A stretch of DNA of 64,000 bases, from NCBI GenBank assembly GCA_964550615.1, contig CAZKAB010000002.1:39304-103303 (forward strand), written 5' to 3'. Shown here piece after piece: positions 16,749 through 24,823 of the stretch. Every line of letters starts with the position of its first letter. Position 1 is the stretch's first letter. The position numbers and the translations under genes were made by a program. The notes beneath the pieces were generated by a model. It was given only the letters and a program-made list of their open reading frames with translations. It ran no database searches and was not told where the DNA came from. The stretch is from M55B144 sp964550615 (lineage in GTDB: Bacteria > Bipolaricaulota > Bipolaricaulia > UBA7950 > UBA9294).

Positions 16749-18044
16749 TTATGGGTACAGGCGATTCAGTTGCCGAGCAAACGGTATCGTCTCCCGGATG
16801 TGCGACACGCCACATATCCAGGCGATTGTCCTTGCCACTCCGAGGCCGAATCCCGAGTGCGGGACAGAGCCGTACCGACGCAGGTCGAGATACCATTCGT
16901 ACGGTTCTGTCGGGAGATTGTTCTCCTTCATCTGCAAGACGAGCTCTTCCAGGGTATCAACGCGTTGGCTCCCGCCAATCAACTCTCCGTACCCCTCGGG
17001 GCCAATGAGATCGGAGGCAAGCACGCGGCTTGGATCATTGGGATCCCGTTTCATGTAGAACGGCTTCATCTTCACAGGGAAGCGCTCAATGAAAACGGGC
17101 TTCTGAAAGTGATCGCCGAGCGTTGCCTCATGCGGGGCGCCAAAGTCGTCGCCGAACGATACGTCGTGGCCGGCGTCCTGCAACAGCGCGACCGCGTCGG
17201 CGTAGTCGATGCGTGGGAACGGGAGAGAGACTTCCTCTTTCAGCAATCCGGTGTCGCGATCAAGCTGCCCTAGTTCTACCCTGCGCTCACTGACAACAGC
17301 GTCAACGACATAGGCGATCATCTCCTCCTGCAATCGCATGTTGTCCTCGTGGTCGTAGTACGCCATCTCCCCTTCAGCCATCCAGAACTCGGTGAGATGC
17401 TTTCGCGTCTTCGACTTCTCGGCGCGGAAAACGGGCCCGATCCAGTATACCTTCCCCAGTGCCATTGCCGTTGCTTCGAGATAGAGCTGGCCGCTCTGGC
17501 CGAGGTAAGCCTTCTCGCCGAAATAGTCGACCTCGAACAGAGTAGTCGTTCCCTCAACCGATGTGCCGGTGAAGATGGGAGCCTCGGTGGCAACGAATCC
17601 TTTTTCGTGGAAGAAGTCCCGAAGTGCGCGGAACACGGCGTCGCGTACGCGAAGGATTGGGACCTGCCTGCCGGTGCGCATCCACAGATGGCGGTGGTCC
17701 ATGAGGAAGCCGGGTGTGTGTTCGGTAAGCTCAATCGGGAAAGATTCGGTCGGTTCATGGACAACGGTGAGCTCGTCCACCTGCAACTCACATCCGCTAG
17801 GAGCGCGGCGATCCTCGCGGAGCGTACCGGATACGATCACGGATGTTTCACGTTGAAGGCGATCGGCGGAAGCGAAGAGATCCGGTGACTCAGGTTCGGT
17901 GATGATCCCTTGAATCACGCCGGTTCCGTCTCGCAGTTGCAGGAACATGATCTTCCCGCTCGACCGCCTGTTGTACAACCACCCACGCAGGGTGATCGTC
18001 TCCCCTATGTGGCGCGGCGCCTCGTCGATCGTGATCGCATGCAT
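16749..18044 (-). CDS. asnS: asparaginyl-tRNA synthetase
   Basis: A 431-residue class IIb synthetase. An N-terminal OB fold begins ETITLRGWLYNRRSSGKIMF. The catalytic core has FRAEKSKTRKHLTEFWMAE (motif 2) and SGFGLGVARTIAWICGVSHI (motif 3) followed by RETIPFAR. The WICG.SHIRETIPF ending is typical of AsnRS rather than AspRS. It charges tRNA-Asn directly. The start has AAGGAG 7 nt upstream. A T-box-like element lies about 100 nt upstream. Confidence 0.93.
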   Translation of the reverse strand: MHAITIDEAPRHIGETITLRGWLYNRRSSGKIMFLQLRDGTGVIQGIITEPESPDLFASADRLQRETSVIVSGTLREDRRAPSGCELQVDELTVVHEPTESFPIELTEHTPGFLMDHRHLWMRTGRQVPILRVRDAVFRALRDFFHEKGFVATEAPIFTGTSVEGTTTLFEVDYFGEKAYLGQSGQLYLEATAMALGKVYWIGPVFRAEKSKTRKHLTEFWMAEGEMAYYDHEDNMRLQEEMIAYVVDAVVSERRVELGQLDRDTGLLKEEVSLPFPRIDYADAVALLQDAGHDVSFGDDFGAPHEATLGDHFQKPVFIERFPVKMKPFYMKRDPNDPSRVLASDLIGPEGYGELIGGSQRVDTLEELVLQMKENNLPTEPYEWYLDLRRYGSVPHSGFGLGVARTIAWICGVSHIRETIPFARQLNRLYP

Positions 18045-18113
18045 TCTATCTCCTTCGCTTTTTTACTCGTTTCCTCCGGGGATGGCCGGACTTCGACAGC
18101 AGCGCCCGTTTTA

Positions 18114-18156
18114 GATGACTACCGCCGGGCCCATTGCCGTCTCGCGGTACCATCCG
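18114..18156 (-). promoter_or_regulatory. T-box-like hairpin in the asnS leader
   Basis: On the minus strand CGGATGGTACCGCG (18156-18143) matches 12 of 14 bases of the T-box consensus AGGGTGGNACCGCG, including ten in a row. It folds into a hairpin: TACCGC pairs with GCGGTA and GATG with CATC. It sits 100 nt upstream of an aminoacyl-tRNA synthetase start, as T-boxes do. Against it, only 137 nt separate asnS from the MATE gene. A stem I with specifier loop would lie inside that gene, and I cannot identify one or a U-rich terminator. Confidence 0.3.
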
Positions 18157-18181
18157 TGACTGAGAGGGTAGAAGTTGTCGC

Positions 18182-19603
18182 CTAGCTTTGCAAGGGAACT
18201 GCCTCTTCCAGTTCTTCTATGGGAATGGGCGGCTCTTTGATCACGCGATGTTTCCAATTTCCCGAGAAGAAGAACGCGATCGAGACTACGGACCCTCCCA
18301 AGTTGGAAATGAACATTGCCCACCACACTCCATCGGCGCCCATGGTGAGCACGAACCCGAGAACGTAAACGAGCGGTATTCGGAGCGCCCACAACCGGAA
18401 TAGCGAGAAGAACATTGAGTAGATGGTGTGTCCCGAGCCCTGATATGTACCGATTACAACCTGCAACACACCCATAAACGGGAATGCCATTGCCGTGATG
18501 GCGAACATCTGCGAGCCAAGCGCGATGACTTCGTTGTCGGCGATGAACATGCGTACGAGCGATGCGCGCAAAGCGTAGACGATGATGCTGGCGGCGAGAA
18601 GAAACACCGTAGAAATACCCATTCCCGCCCAGGCCGACCGCTCCGCGCGACTCTTCTCATTGGCTCCCAGATTCTGGCCGACCATCGTTGCAGTTGCTTG
18701 TCCCAGTCCCATTGCCGGCATAAGAGCGATCGAGATGATACGGTTGCCGATCCCAAATGCGCTCACAACGGCGGTTCCAAACCGAGCCAGGATCCCGGTC
18801 ATTATGGAAAAGCCGAGTGCTGTGCCCGACTGCCCGAACGACGCCGGTCCACCGATGACAAGTATGTGCTTCACGGTATCCCAGCGTAGGCGCAAGTGCC
18901 GGAAGCGGATGTGTATTCCCACTTTTCCTGAGCACAAGAGATAAAGGCCGATGATTGAGACCAGTCCGCGCGAGAAAACCGTCGCCACGGCAGCGCCCGA
19001 AACGCCCCAGGCGGGGAACGGTCCCCAGCCAAAGATCAGGAGAGGATCTAGGATGGTGTTCAGCGCCACCGACAGCCCCATGAGCTTCATCGGAGTGACT
19101 GTGTCTCCAACTCCGTTGAGTAGTGCGGTGACGACAAACATCCCGAACATGGCGGGGATACCGGCATATACAATACGGAGATACGATGACGCTGAATCGA
19201 GCAAATCGGGACCGGCGCCCATCGCGATAATCAGGGGCCGCGCAGCGAAAAAACCCACGATGCCGAGCAAGACGGCAAGGATTCCTGTGAACGTAAACAC
19301 CTGTCCAGCGGCATGGTTTGCCTCTTCGTGGCGATTTGCGCCCGTGTACTGAGCAACAAGCGCTGTTCCGGCGATCGTTACCCCGGCTCCGATCGAAATC
19401 ATGAAGAATACAAGCGGCCAAGAAAGCGTGGGCGCGGCTATCGCCACCTTGCCGAGCCGACCAAGCCACAGCGTATCGACGAGGTTGTAGATTGTCTGGA
19501 AGAGATTAGATAACATCACCGGCCACGCCAGCAGCAACAGCGAGCGAGCGATCGGTCCGCGTATCAGATCCCTGTTTCTTGCGCGATTCAGTCCGTCAGT
19601 CAT
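18182..19603 (-). CDS. MATE-family multidrug/metabolite exporter
   Basis: A 473-residue membrane protein with about 12 hydrophobic helices in two related halves. Recognisable MATE sequences are LAWPVMLSNLFQTIYNLVDT at the first helix, LNGVGDTVTPMKLMGLSVAL, FGWGPFPAWGVSGAAVATVF, and VVIGTYQGSGHT in the second half. It exports cationic compounds using Na+ or H+ gradients; the substrate is unknown. The start is uncertain: ATG 19603 fits the family, ATG 19612 is possible, and neither has a good ribosome site. It lies 54 nt after thrC. Confidence 0.9.
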   Translation of the reverse strand: MTDGLNRARNRDLIRGPIARSLLLLAWPVMLSNLFQTIYNLVDTLWLGRLGKVAIAAPTLSWPLVFFMISIGAGVTIAGTALVAQYTGANRHEEANHAAGQVFTFTGILAVLLGIVGFFAARPLIIAMGAGPDLLDSASSYLRIVYAGIPAMFGMFVVTALLNGVGDTVTPMKLMGLSVALNTILDPLLIFGWGPFPAWGVSGAAVATVFSRGLVSIIGLYLLCSGKVGIHIRFRHLRLRWDTVKHILVIGGPASFGQSGTALGFSIMTGILARFGTAVVSAFGIGNRIISIALMPAMGLGQATATMVGQNLGANEKSRAERSAWAGMGISTVFLLAASIIVYALRASLVRMFIADNEVIALGSQMFAITAMAFPFMGVLQVVIGTYQGSGHTIYSMFFSLFRLWALRIPLVYVLGFVLTMGADGVWWAMFISNLGGSVVSIAFFFSGNWKHRVIKEPPIPIEELEEAVPLQS

Positions 19604-19656
19604 GGACGCCATTTTAACCGCCACGGCCGACGGCGTCCCGCGGCTGAAGTTGTTTT

Positions 19657-20829
19657 CTACGTATCTCCGGTACTGCTCGGATACTTGAGGCCGGTACCGG
19701 TATTGAATAGGACAACGGTCTCTTCGCGCGCGATCAGCCCTTTGGAGAGAAGCTGATTCAAGGCGGCGAAAGCCGCTCCTCCCTCAGGGCATGCAAAAAT
19801 GCCTTCATTTCTCGTCATCTCGTACTGAGCAGCGATCAGAGCCTCGTCAGAAACGGCGATTGCGGTCCCGCTGCTCTCCCGCAGCGCCCTAAGAATAAGG
19901 AAGTCCCCGATTGCCTGCGGTACTCGCAGTCCGGCGGCAGCAGTGCGGGCACCTTCCCATGGTGCTGCGAATTCTTCTCCGCTGGAAAACGCACGCGGTA
20001 TCGGCGCGCAGCCCTCTGCCTGTACGGAGATCATGCGCGGTCGCTTACCATCTACCCAACCGAGCGATTTCAACTCGGAAAATGCCTTCCACATGCCAAT
20101 TAGGCCGGTACCGCCGCCGGTCGGGTAGATGACGACATCCGGCAAGTGCCACCCGAAGTTCTCGGCAAGCTCGTAGCCCATCGTCTTCTTGCCTTCCAGT
20201 CGATACGGCTCCTTGAGAGTGGATACGTCGAACCATCCATGTTCGAGCGCGCCGGCGTGCGCGCGTTTGCCACAGTCGGTGATCAGGCCGTCCACAAGTG
20301 TGACATCGGCGCCGTACGCCGCGCACTCCATTCTAAACGGCAGAGGGACATCCTTGGGCATGAATACGTGCGCCTTCATCCCTGCACGCGCCGCGTAGGC
20401 GGCCATCGCTCCGGCGGCGTTCCCGGCCGAAGGAATAACGACTTCTGTGACGCCGAGTTCCTTGGCACGGGAGATCGCCATCGTAAGCCCGCGTGCCTTG
20501 AATGAACCGGTCGGGTTAACGCCCTCGTCTTTGATGAACAGTCGCGGCATCCCGAGCGCCTGCCCGAGGCGGCGCGCATGGATGAGCGGCGTGAAACCTT
20601 CTCCCAGAGAGACAATATGCTCATCGCTCTCTACAGGAAGAAGTTCTCGGTAGCGCCACAACGTCGGAACACGTCCGGCGACGTCATCGCGGGAGACGCA
20701 GCTTGCCGCACGCGTGAGGTCGTAGCGGGCAATTAGCGGGCGGCCGCACTCCGGGCAAACGGTGTGCAGCATATCGGCCGGGTATTGCTTCCGGCAGAGC
20801 CCACATTCGAGATGCGTAAGGAACGTCAC
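19657..20829 (-). CDS. thrC: threonine synthase
   Basis: A 390-residue PLP enzyme. An N-terminal zinc-ribbon-like segment has two Cys pairs (C9-x2-C12 and C25-x2-C28), followed by the catalytic domain. The PLP lysine lies in NPTGSFKARGLT, with IPSAGNAAGA and the phosphate-binding glycine loop YPTGGGTGLIGMW. It converts O-phosphohomoserine to threonine. The start GTG overlaps the transketolase stop (GTGA) and removes 56 upstream codons that show no similarity. No hom or thrB gene is in the window. Confidence 0.88.
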   Translation of the reverse strand: MTFLTHLECGLCRKQYPADMLHTVCPECGRPLIARYDLTRAASCVSRDDVAGRVPTLWRYRELLPVESDEHIVSLGEGFTPLIHARRLGQALGMPRLFIKDEGVNPTGSFKARGLTMAISRAKELGVTEVVIPSAGNAAGAMAAYAARAGMKAHVFMPKDVPLPFRMECAAYGADVTLVDGLITDCGKRAHAGALEHGWFDVSTLKEPYRLEGKKTMGYELAENFGWHLPDVVIYPTGGGTGLIGMWKAFSELKSLGWVDGKRPRMISVQAEGCAPIPRAFSSGEEFAAPWEGARTAAAGLRVPQAIGDFLILRALRESSGTAIAVSDEALIAAQYEMTRNEGIFACPEGGAAFAALNQLLSKGLIAREETVVLFNTGTGLKYPSSTGDT

Positions 20830-21785
20830 GCGCTGGTCCTTTGACCCTCCAGGGCCTCTCTTATCGCGGCAATAATGCCATTGGTATCGAGGCCGTAATA
20901 AGCGAGGAGTGCGTCTGCCGATCCCGACTGGCCGAATCGATCGTGCATTCCTACGCGTACTACGCGGGTGGGAACGTTTTCGGAGAGGAGTTCGCACACG
21001 GCGCTTCCCAGGCCGCCGTTTATTTGGTGTTCCTCCGCAGTGATCACCAGGCCGGTCTTCTCTGCCGAGCGCACGAGCGTTTCGCCATCGAGCGGTTTGA
21101 TCGTGGAAACGTTGACTACCTCCACTGAGATCCCGTCATTGGAGAGAGCTTCACGCGCCGCCAGCGCCGACGAAACAAGGACGCCGCATGCGAAGACCGA
21201 AATATCGCTTCCCTCCTCCAGTACGTGAGCTCGCCCAAGCTCGAATTGATAGTCTTCGTCCAGTATGACCGGGAACTTGGCGCGCGCCAGGCGCACATAG
21301 ACCGGGCCATCGTCATACGCGGCGGCGAAGCGGGTAACCGCGGCTGCCTCTACGGCATCTGCGGGCACGATAACCGTCATGTTCGGGAGCACACGCATAT
21401 TCGAGATGTCTTCGAGCATTTGATGGCTTGCCCCGTCCTCGCCGACCGTAAGGCCGGCATGGGTAGCTGCGATGCGCACGGGAATCTTGGGATAGGCGAT
21501 GACCTGCCTAACCTGCTCCCATGCCTTGCCGGTGGCGAACATGGCGAAGGTCGACGCAAACGGGCGATAACCGCCCATCGCCAGCCCGGCGGCGATTCCC
21601 ATCATGTCCGCCTCGGCAACTCCAATGTTGAAGAACCTGTCCGGGTGCGCCTCAGCGAACAGCCCGGTCTTAGTCGATCCGGCTAGATCTGCGGTGAGAA
21701 CGACGATCCTATCATCCTCGCTCCCCAGCGAGACAAGCGTCTTTCCATAGGCGGTGCGCGTTTCCTCGAAACGGTCGAATGTCAC
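20826..21785 (-). CDS. transketolase C-terminal half subunit
   Basis: A 319-residue protein equivalent to the pyrimidine-binding plus C-terminal domains of transketolase. It has VVLTADLAGSTKTGLFAE, FNIGVAEADMMGIAAGLA (with the ThDP-activating Glu), RPFASTFAMFATGKAWEQVR, and ATHAGLTVGEDGASHQ. It must pair with a separate N-terminal subunit carrying the ThDP pyrophosphate/Mg motif, which is not adjacent; normally the two genes are neighbours. GTG 21785 overlaps the transaldolase stop and has AGGAG 8 nt upstream. Confidence 0.9.
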   Translation of the reverse strand: MTFDRFEETRTAYGKTLVSLGSEDDRIVVLTADLAGSTKTGLFAEAHPDRFFNIGVAEADMMGIAAGLAMGGYRPFASTFAMFATGKAWEQVRQVIAYPKIPVRIAATHAGLTVGEDGASHQMLEDISNMRVLPNMTVIVPADAVEAAAVTRFAAAYDDGPVYVRLARAKFPVILDEDYQFELGRAHVLEEGSDISVFACGVLVSSALAAREALSNDGISVEVVNVSTIKPLDGETLVRSAEKTGLVITAEEHQINGGLGSAVCELLSENVPTRVVRVGMHDRFGQSGSADALLAYYGLDTNGIIAAIREALEGQRTSA

Positions 21786-22420
21786 TTCTTCATCTCCTCC
21801 CAATCTTTGAGGAATCGCTCGATCCCTACATCGGTCAACGGATGACTAAACAGCTTCTTCAGAACGCCGTAAGGTACAGTGGCGATGTCGGCGCCGAGGA
21901 GGGCGGCATCGAGCACGTGCCGAGGGTGACGTACGCTCGCCACGATCACTTCAGTGCCCAAAACATACTCATCATAGATATCGAGAATCTGCGAAACGAG
22001 TTCCATCCCGTCGCCCGATACATCGTCGATCCTGCCTACGAACGGGGAGACGAAGCTTGCACCGCACTTGGCAGCCAATAGCGCCTGCGTCGCCGAGAAT
22101 ACCAGCGTGACGTTCGTGCGGATCCCGTCCGTTGACAGCCCCTGCACCGCCTTCATCCCTTCTTCGGTCATCGGAATCTTGACAACAACGTTGTCGTCGA
22201 TCCTGGCAAGCGCACGTCCCTGCGCGAGCATCCCTTCGGCGTCCAATGCGGTCGCTTCCGCGCTCACTGGTCCGTCGACGATACCGCAGATCTCGGCGAT
22301 TATCTCTTCAAACGGGCGCTTCTCGCGGGCGACGAGTGACGGATTGGTCGTCACGCCGTCGACGAGCCAAGCCATCTCGCGGATCTCGGAGACATTCGCT
22401 GTATCAATGAATAGTTTCAT
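21782..22420 (-). CDS. tal: transaldolase, small (MipB/TalC-type)
   Basis: A 212-residue TIM-barrel aldolase of the short transaldolase/fructose-6-phosphate aldolase group. It has FIDTANVSEI at the N-terminus, GVTTNPSLVA, the Schiff-base lysine in VVVKIPMTEEG, and FVSPFVGRIDD. It moves dihydroxyacetone units between sugar phosphates; aldolase versus transaldolase activity cannot be separated here. The neighbouring transketolase half supports a non-oxidative pentose phosphate role. Confidence 0.9.
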   Translation of the reverse strand: MKLFIDTANVSEIREMAWLVDGVTTNPSLVAREKRPFEEIIAEICGIVDGPVSAEATALDAEGMLAQGRALARIDDNVVVKIPMTEEGMKAVQGLSTDGIRTNVTLVFSATQALLAAKCGASFVSPFVGRIDDVSGDGMELVSQILDIYDEYVLGTEVIVASVRHPRHVLDAALLGADIATVPYGVLKKLFSHPLTDVGIERFLKDWEEMKK

Positions 22421-22429
22421 CGCTCCTCC

Positions 22430-23293
22430 TTATTCGTGACGCAGAGCTCTTACCTGCTTCAAGTTTATCTGGTCGGCATCTGCATGACTATCAATCTCTT
22501 TCGGGGTCTCCAGAATGAACGGCAGGTGGCGCAAGGATGGGTGATTTACCACACGTGAAATGCCCTCGACACCAATGTCGCCGCGGCCGATGTGTTCGTG
22601 GCGATCGCGCCTTGAGCCGAGCGGGAATTTGGAGTCGTTTAAGTGAATCAATTCGAGGTGATCGATTCCAACTTCCCGTTCGAACTCGGAGAGTGTGTCA
22701 GCGATTGCGTCATCGGTCCGCAATTCGTAACCGGCGGAAAACGCGTGGCACGTGTCGAGGCAGATCCCGATGCGGTTGGCGTCGGCAAGGTCTGCGAGAA
22801 TCTTCCCCAATTCGAAAAATGTTGTGCCCATCGTCGTTCCCGCTCCGGCCGTGTTTTCCAGCAATAGGCGGATGTTTGGATAACGTGCGAATTCATCAGC
22901 GTCGATTGCCATGTCGAGGGCGGCGACGATGCGATCGATTCCCGCCTCGATTCCGGTCTCCTTATGCGCCCCAAGGTGGGTGACGATGTGGTCGATTCCA
23001 AGGAGACCGGCGCGTCGGATCTCCTCGATGAGCGACGCCACCGAACGTTCGAACAGCTCGTCATCCGGGCTCGCGAGGTTGAGAAGATACATTGTGTGGA
23101 TAACAACATATTCGACCTCAGATGAGGCAAACTGGGAGCGAAACGCGGCGGCGGCGTCTTCATCGACGGGCTTCATGCGCCACGAGGAAGCGTTGTGCGA
23201 GAAGATCTGCATTGCGTTTATGCCAAGTGATTCCGCTTCGACAAGCGCCTTTGAAAACCCCTTTCCGATCGATAGATGACATCCGAGAAGCAT
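22430..23293 (-). CDS. nfo: endonuclease IV (AP endonuclease)
   Basis: A 287-residue zinc-dependent TIM-barrel nuclease that cuts 5' to abasic sites. It has LLGCHLSIGKGF, AMQIFSHNASSW, IHTMYLLNLASPD, THLGAHKETG, LLLENTAGAGTTMG, CLDTCHAFSAGYE and the metal-binding HLNDSKFPLGSRRDRHEHIG. ATG 23293 has GGGAGG 6 nt upstream. It leads the run nfo-tal-transketolase half-thrC-MATE with 9-nt or overlapping junctions. Confidence 0.95.
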   Translation of the reverse strand: MLLGCHLSIGKGFSKALVEAESLGINAMQIFSHNASSWRMKPVDEDAAAAFRSQFASSEVEYVVIHTMYLLNLASPDDELFERSVASLIEEIRRAGLLGIDHIVTHLGAHKETGIEAGIDRIVAALDMAIDADEFARYPNIRLLLENTAGAGTTMGTTFFELGKILADLADANRIGICLDTCHAFSAGYELRTDDAIADTLSEFEREVGIDHLELIHLNDSKFPLGSRRDRHEHIGRGDIGVEGISRVVNHPSLRHLPFILETPKEIDSHADADQINLKQVRALRHE

Positions 23294-23562
23294 CTCTCCC
23301 TCCCCGGGCAATCATACTCCACCCGGACGGCGCGGGCGACCGATCCCAGTATTGCGCCGAAGCGTGACTAGCTTGCGAAAACTTCACCTTACACTAACCG
23401 GACTGATACTTGAGGCCTGCGGAAGCGAGATTGTCTGGGATGGATCTCAGGTATCAATGGCATGGCCAAAACATGTACCAAAGGACGATGTGGTTTCTGG
23501 GTACACTCGCATTGGCTGGTTGATATACAACGTGGCGCAGATACGTCGCTTTGTCTGGCTTT

Positions 23563-24612
23563 CTACATGCTGCTTGCCACTGCGCTTGCGGCGTCGACCA
23601 GGCCGGCGCCGAATCTGGCGGAGTCGCCGATCTGGTCGCTAGTACTTTCGAGGAGAGCGATCGCTTGTGTGCTCGATATCCCGGGATGAGAGGAGAGAAT
23701 AAGGGCGAGCGTGCCGGTGACGTGCGGTGCCGCAAACGATGTCCCGGAGCTTGTGCCTGCATAACCGCCGGGGAAGATAGACGTGACTTTCTCTCCGGGA
23801 GCGGCGACGGCTACATCGGCGCCGTAGTTGCTGAAACCCGCCAAGTGGTCACTTTGATCGGTAGCGGATACGGCAAGGACGGACGAGTACCTTCCCGGAT
23901 AGCTCACTTGCGATTTTCCATCGTTTCCCGCAATCCCCACCACGATCACTCCCTGCCGGGCGGCTCGTTTCAGCGCCTGCTCAAAAACGAGTGGCGGCTT
24001 GCCGTTGGCGTAGATACTCATGTTGATTATGTCGGCGCCGTTGTCGACCGCGTATTCGATCGCCTCTACGAACTTGTCCCAATCCGATCCGTAGAACAGG
24101 TTCTTGGAATCGAGGAGGCGTAGGTCCATGATTCGCACTCCGGGGGCGACGCCGGCAGCCTTGTCTTCGCCTGGCTGCGCGGCGATGATCCCGGCGACGA
24201 ACGTGCCGTGCCAGTGGAGCTTCGATCCGGTGAGCGAGCTGGCGTCGTTGTCACGGAAGTCCCAGCCGTGCATATCGTCGACATACCCGTTGTGATCGTC
24301 ATCGATTCCATTTCCCGCTATTTCCCCGTTGTTGGTCCAAATCTCTCCCTGCAGCTGAGGCGCGCTCGTGTCGATTCCGGAGTCGATGACTGCTACAACC
24401 ACGTCATTCGAGCCGGTCGTGCATGTCCACGCCTGCGGTGCCTGAATCCGTTCGATCCCCCAGGAAAGCGAATTGGCGTCGACTGTGCCGACCGATCCGG
24501 TTCCCCCGGCGCCGCCGGCAACGGTCGGTCCCTGCGAACCGTAAAGCGAGATGAAAAGCGCTAACAAGGCGCCGGTTATTGCGATGTATTTTAAGGTTCT
24601 CTTGTTCTTCAT
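23563..24612 (-). CDS. secreted subtilisin-like serine protease (S8)
   Basis: A 349-residue protease with a Sec signal peptide (residues 1 to about 27). The catalytic triad is visible: Asp77 (AVIDSGID), His135 (HWHGTFVAG) and Ser292 (GTSSGTSFAAPH). The oxyanion Asn230 lies in GIAGNDG. A calcium-site-like IDDDHNGYVDDMHGWDF follows the first strand. No I9 propeptide is evident and there is no C-terminal anchor, so the enzyme may be free in periplasm or medium. The ATG lies directly after a c-di-GMP riboswitch and has no separate Shine-Dalgarno, so its expression should depend on c-di-GMP. Confidence 0.93.
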   Translation of the reverse strand: MKNKRTLKYIAITGALLALFISLYGSQGPTVAGGAGGTGSVGTVDANSLSWGIERIQAPQAWTCTTGSNDVVVAVIDSGIDTSAPQLQGEIWTNNGEIAGNGIDDDHNGYVDDMHGWDFRDNDASSLTGSKLHWHGTFVAGIIAAQPGEDKAAGVAPGVRIMDLRLLDSKNLFYGSDWDKFVEAIEYAVDNGADIINMSIYANGKPPLVFEQALKRAARQGVIVVGIAGNDGKSQVSYPGRYSSVLAVSATDQSDHLAGFSNYGADVAVAAPGEKVTSIFPGGYAGTSSGTSFAAPHVTGTLALILSSHPGISSTQAIALLESTSDQIGDSARFGAGLVDAASAVASSM

Positions 24613-24615
24613 ATT

Positions 24616-24690
24616 CGGCGGCCCGGCTGCCCTCTGGGGGTCCGTGGCTTTGCGTCGCCTCCTTACGAAGGGTTTGCCTTTTCGGATGGA
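24616..24690 (-). promoter_or_regulatory. cyclic di-GMP-I (GEMM-I) riboswitch
   Basis: The minus-strand leader of the subtilase has the conserved aptamer blocks in order and spacing: GGCAAACC (24678-24671), a short hairpin CCTTCGTAAGG, GACGCAAAGCC (24656-24646), a second hairpin, then GGCAGCCGGGCCGCC ending at 24617. The aptamer ends 4 nt before the ATG, so its P1 stem overlaps the ribosome-landing region. That favours translational control. I see no intrinsic terminator. Confidence 0.85.
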
Positions 24691-24727
24691 TGCTATCCCT
24701 TTATGGTGTTAAGTATCTTTATCCATC

Positions 24728-24740
24728 ATTATAAATTATA
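24728..24740 (-). promoter_or_regulatory. candidate -10 elements upstream of the riboswitch
   Basis: Two TATAAT boxes on the minus strand (24740-24735 and 24733-24728) lie 40-50 nt upstream of the aptamer. Neither has a good -35 at the usual distance. Confidence 0.35.
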
Positions 24741-24823
24741 CCTCTGAACGCCTGCTGCTAGACATTGGTGTTGCCCGTTAACAAGCGCCGGGATAATCTT
24801 TTGCGATGAGGTGATGGACGGAC

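Noticed and set aside
23352..23642. 97-codon plus-strand frame between nfo and the protease gene
   Set aside because: Low-complexity Arg-rich end overlaps the protease gene antisense; no ribosome site.
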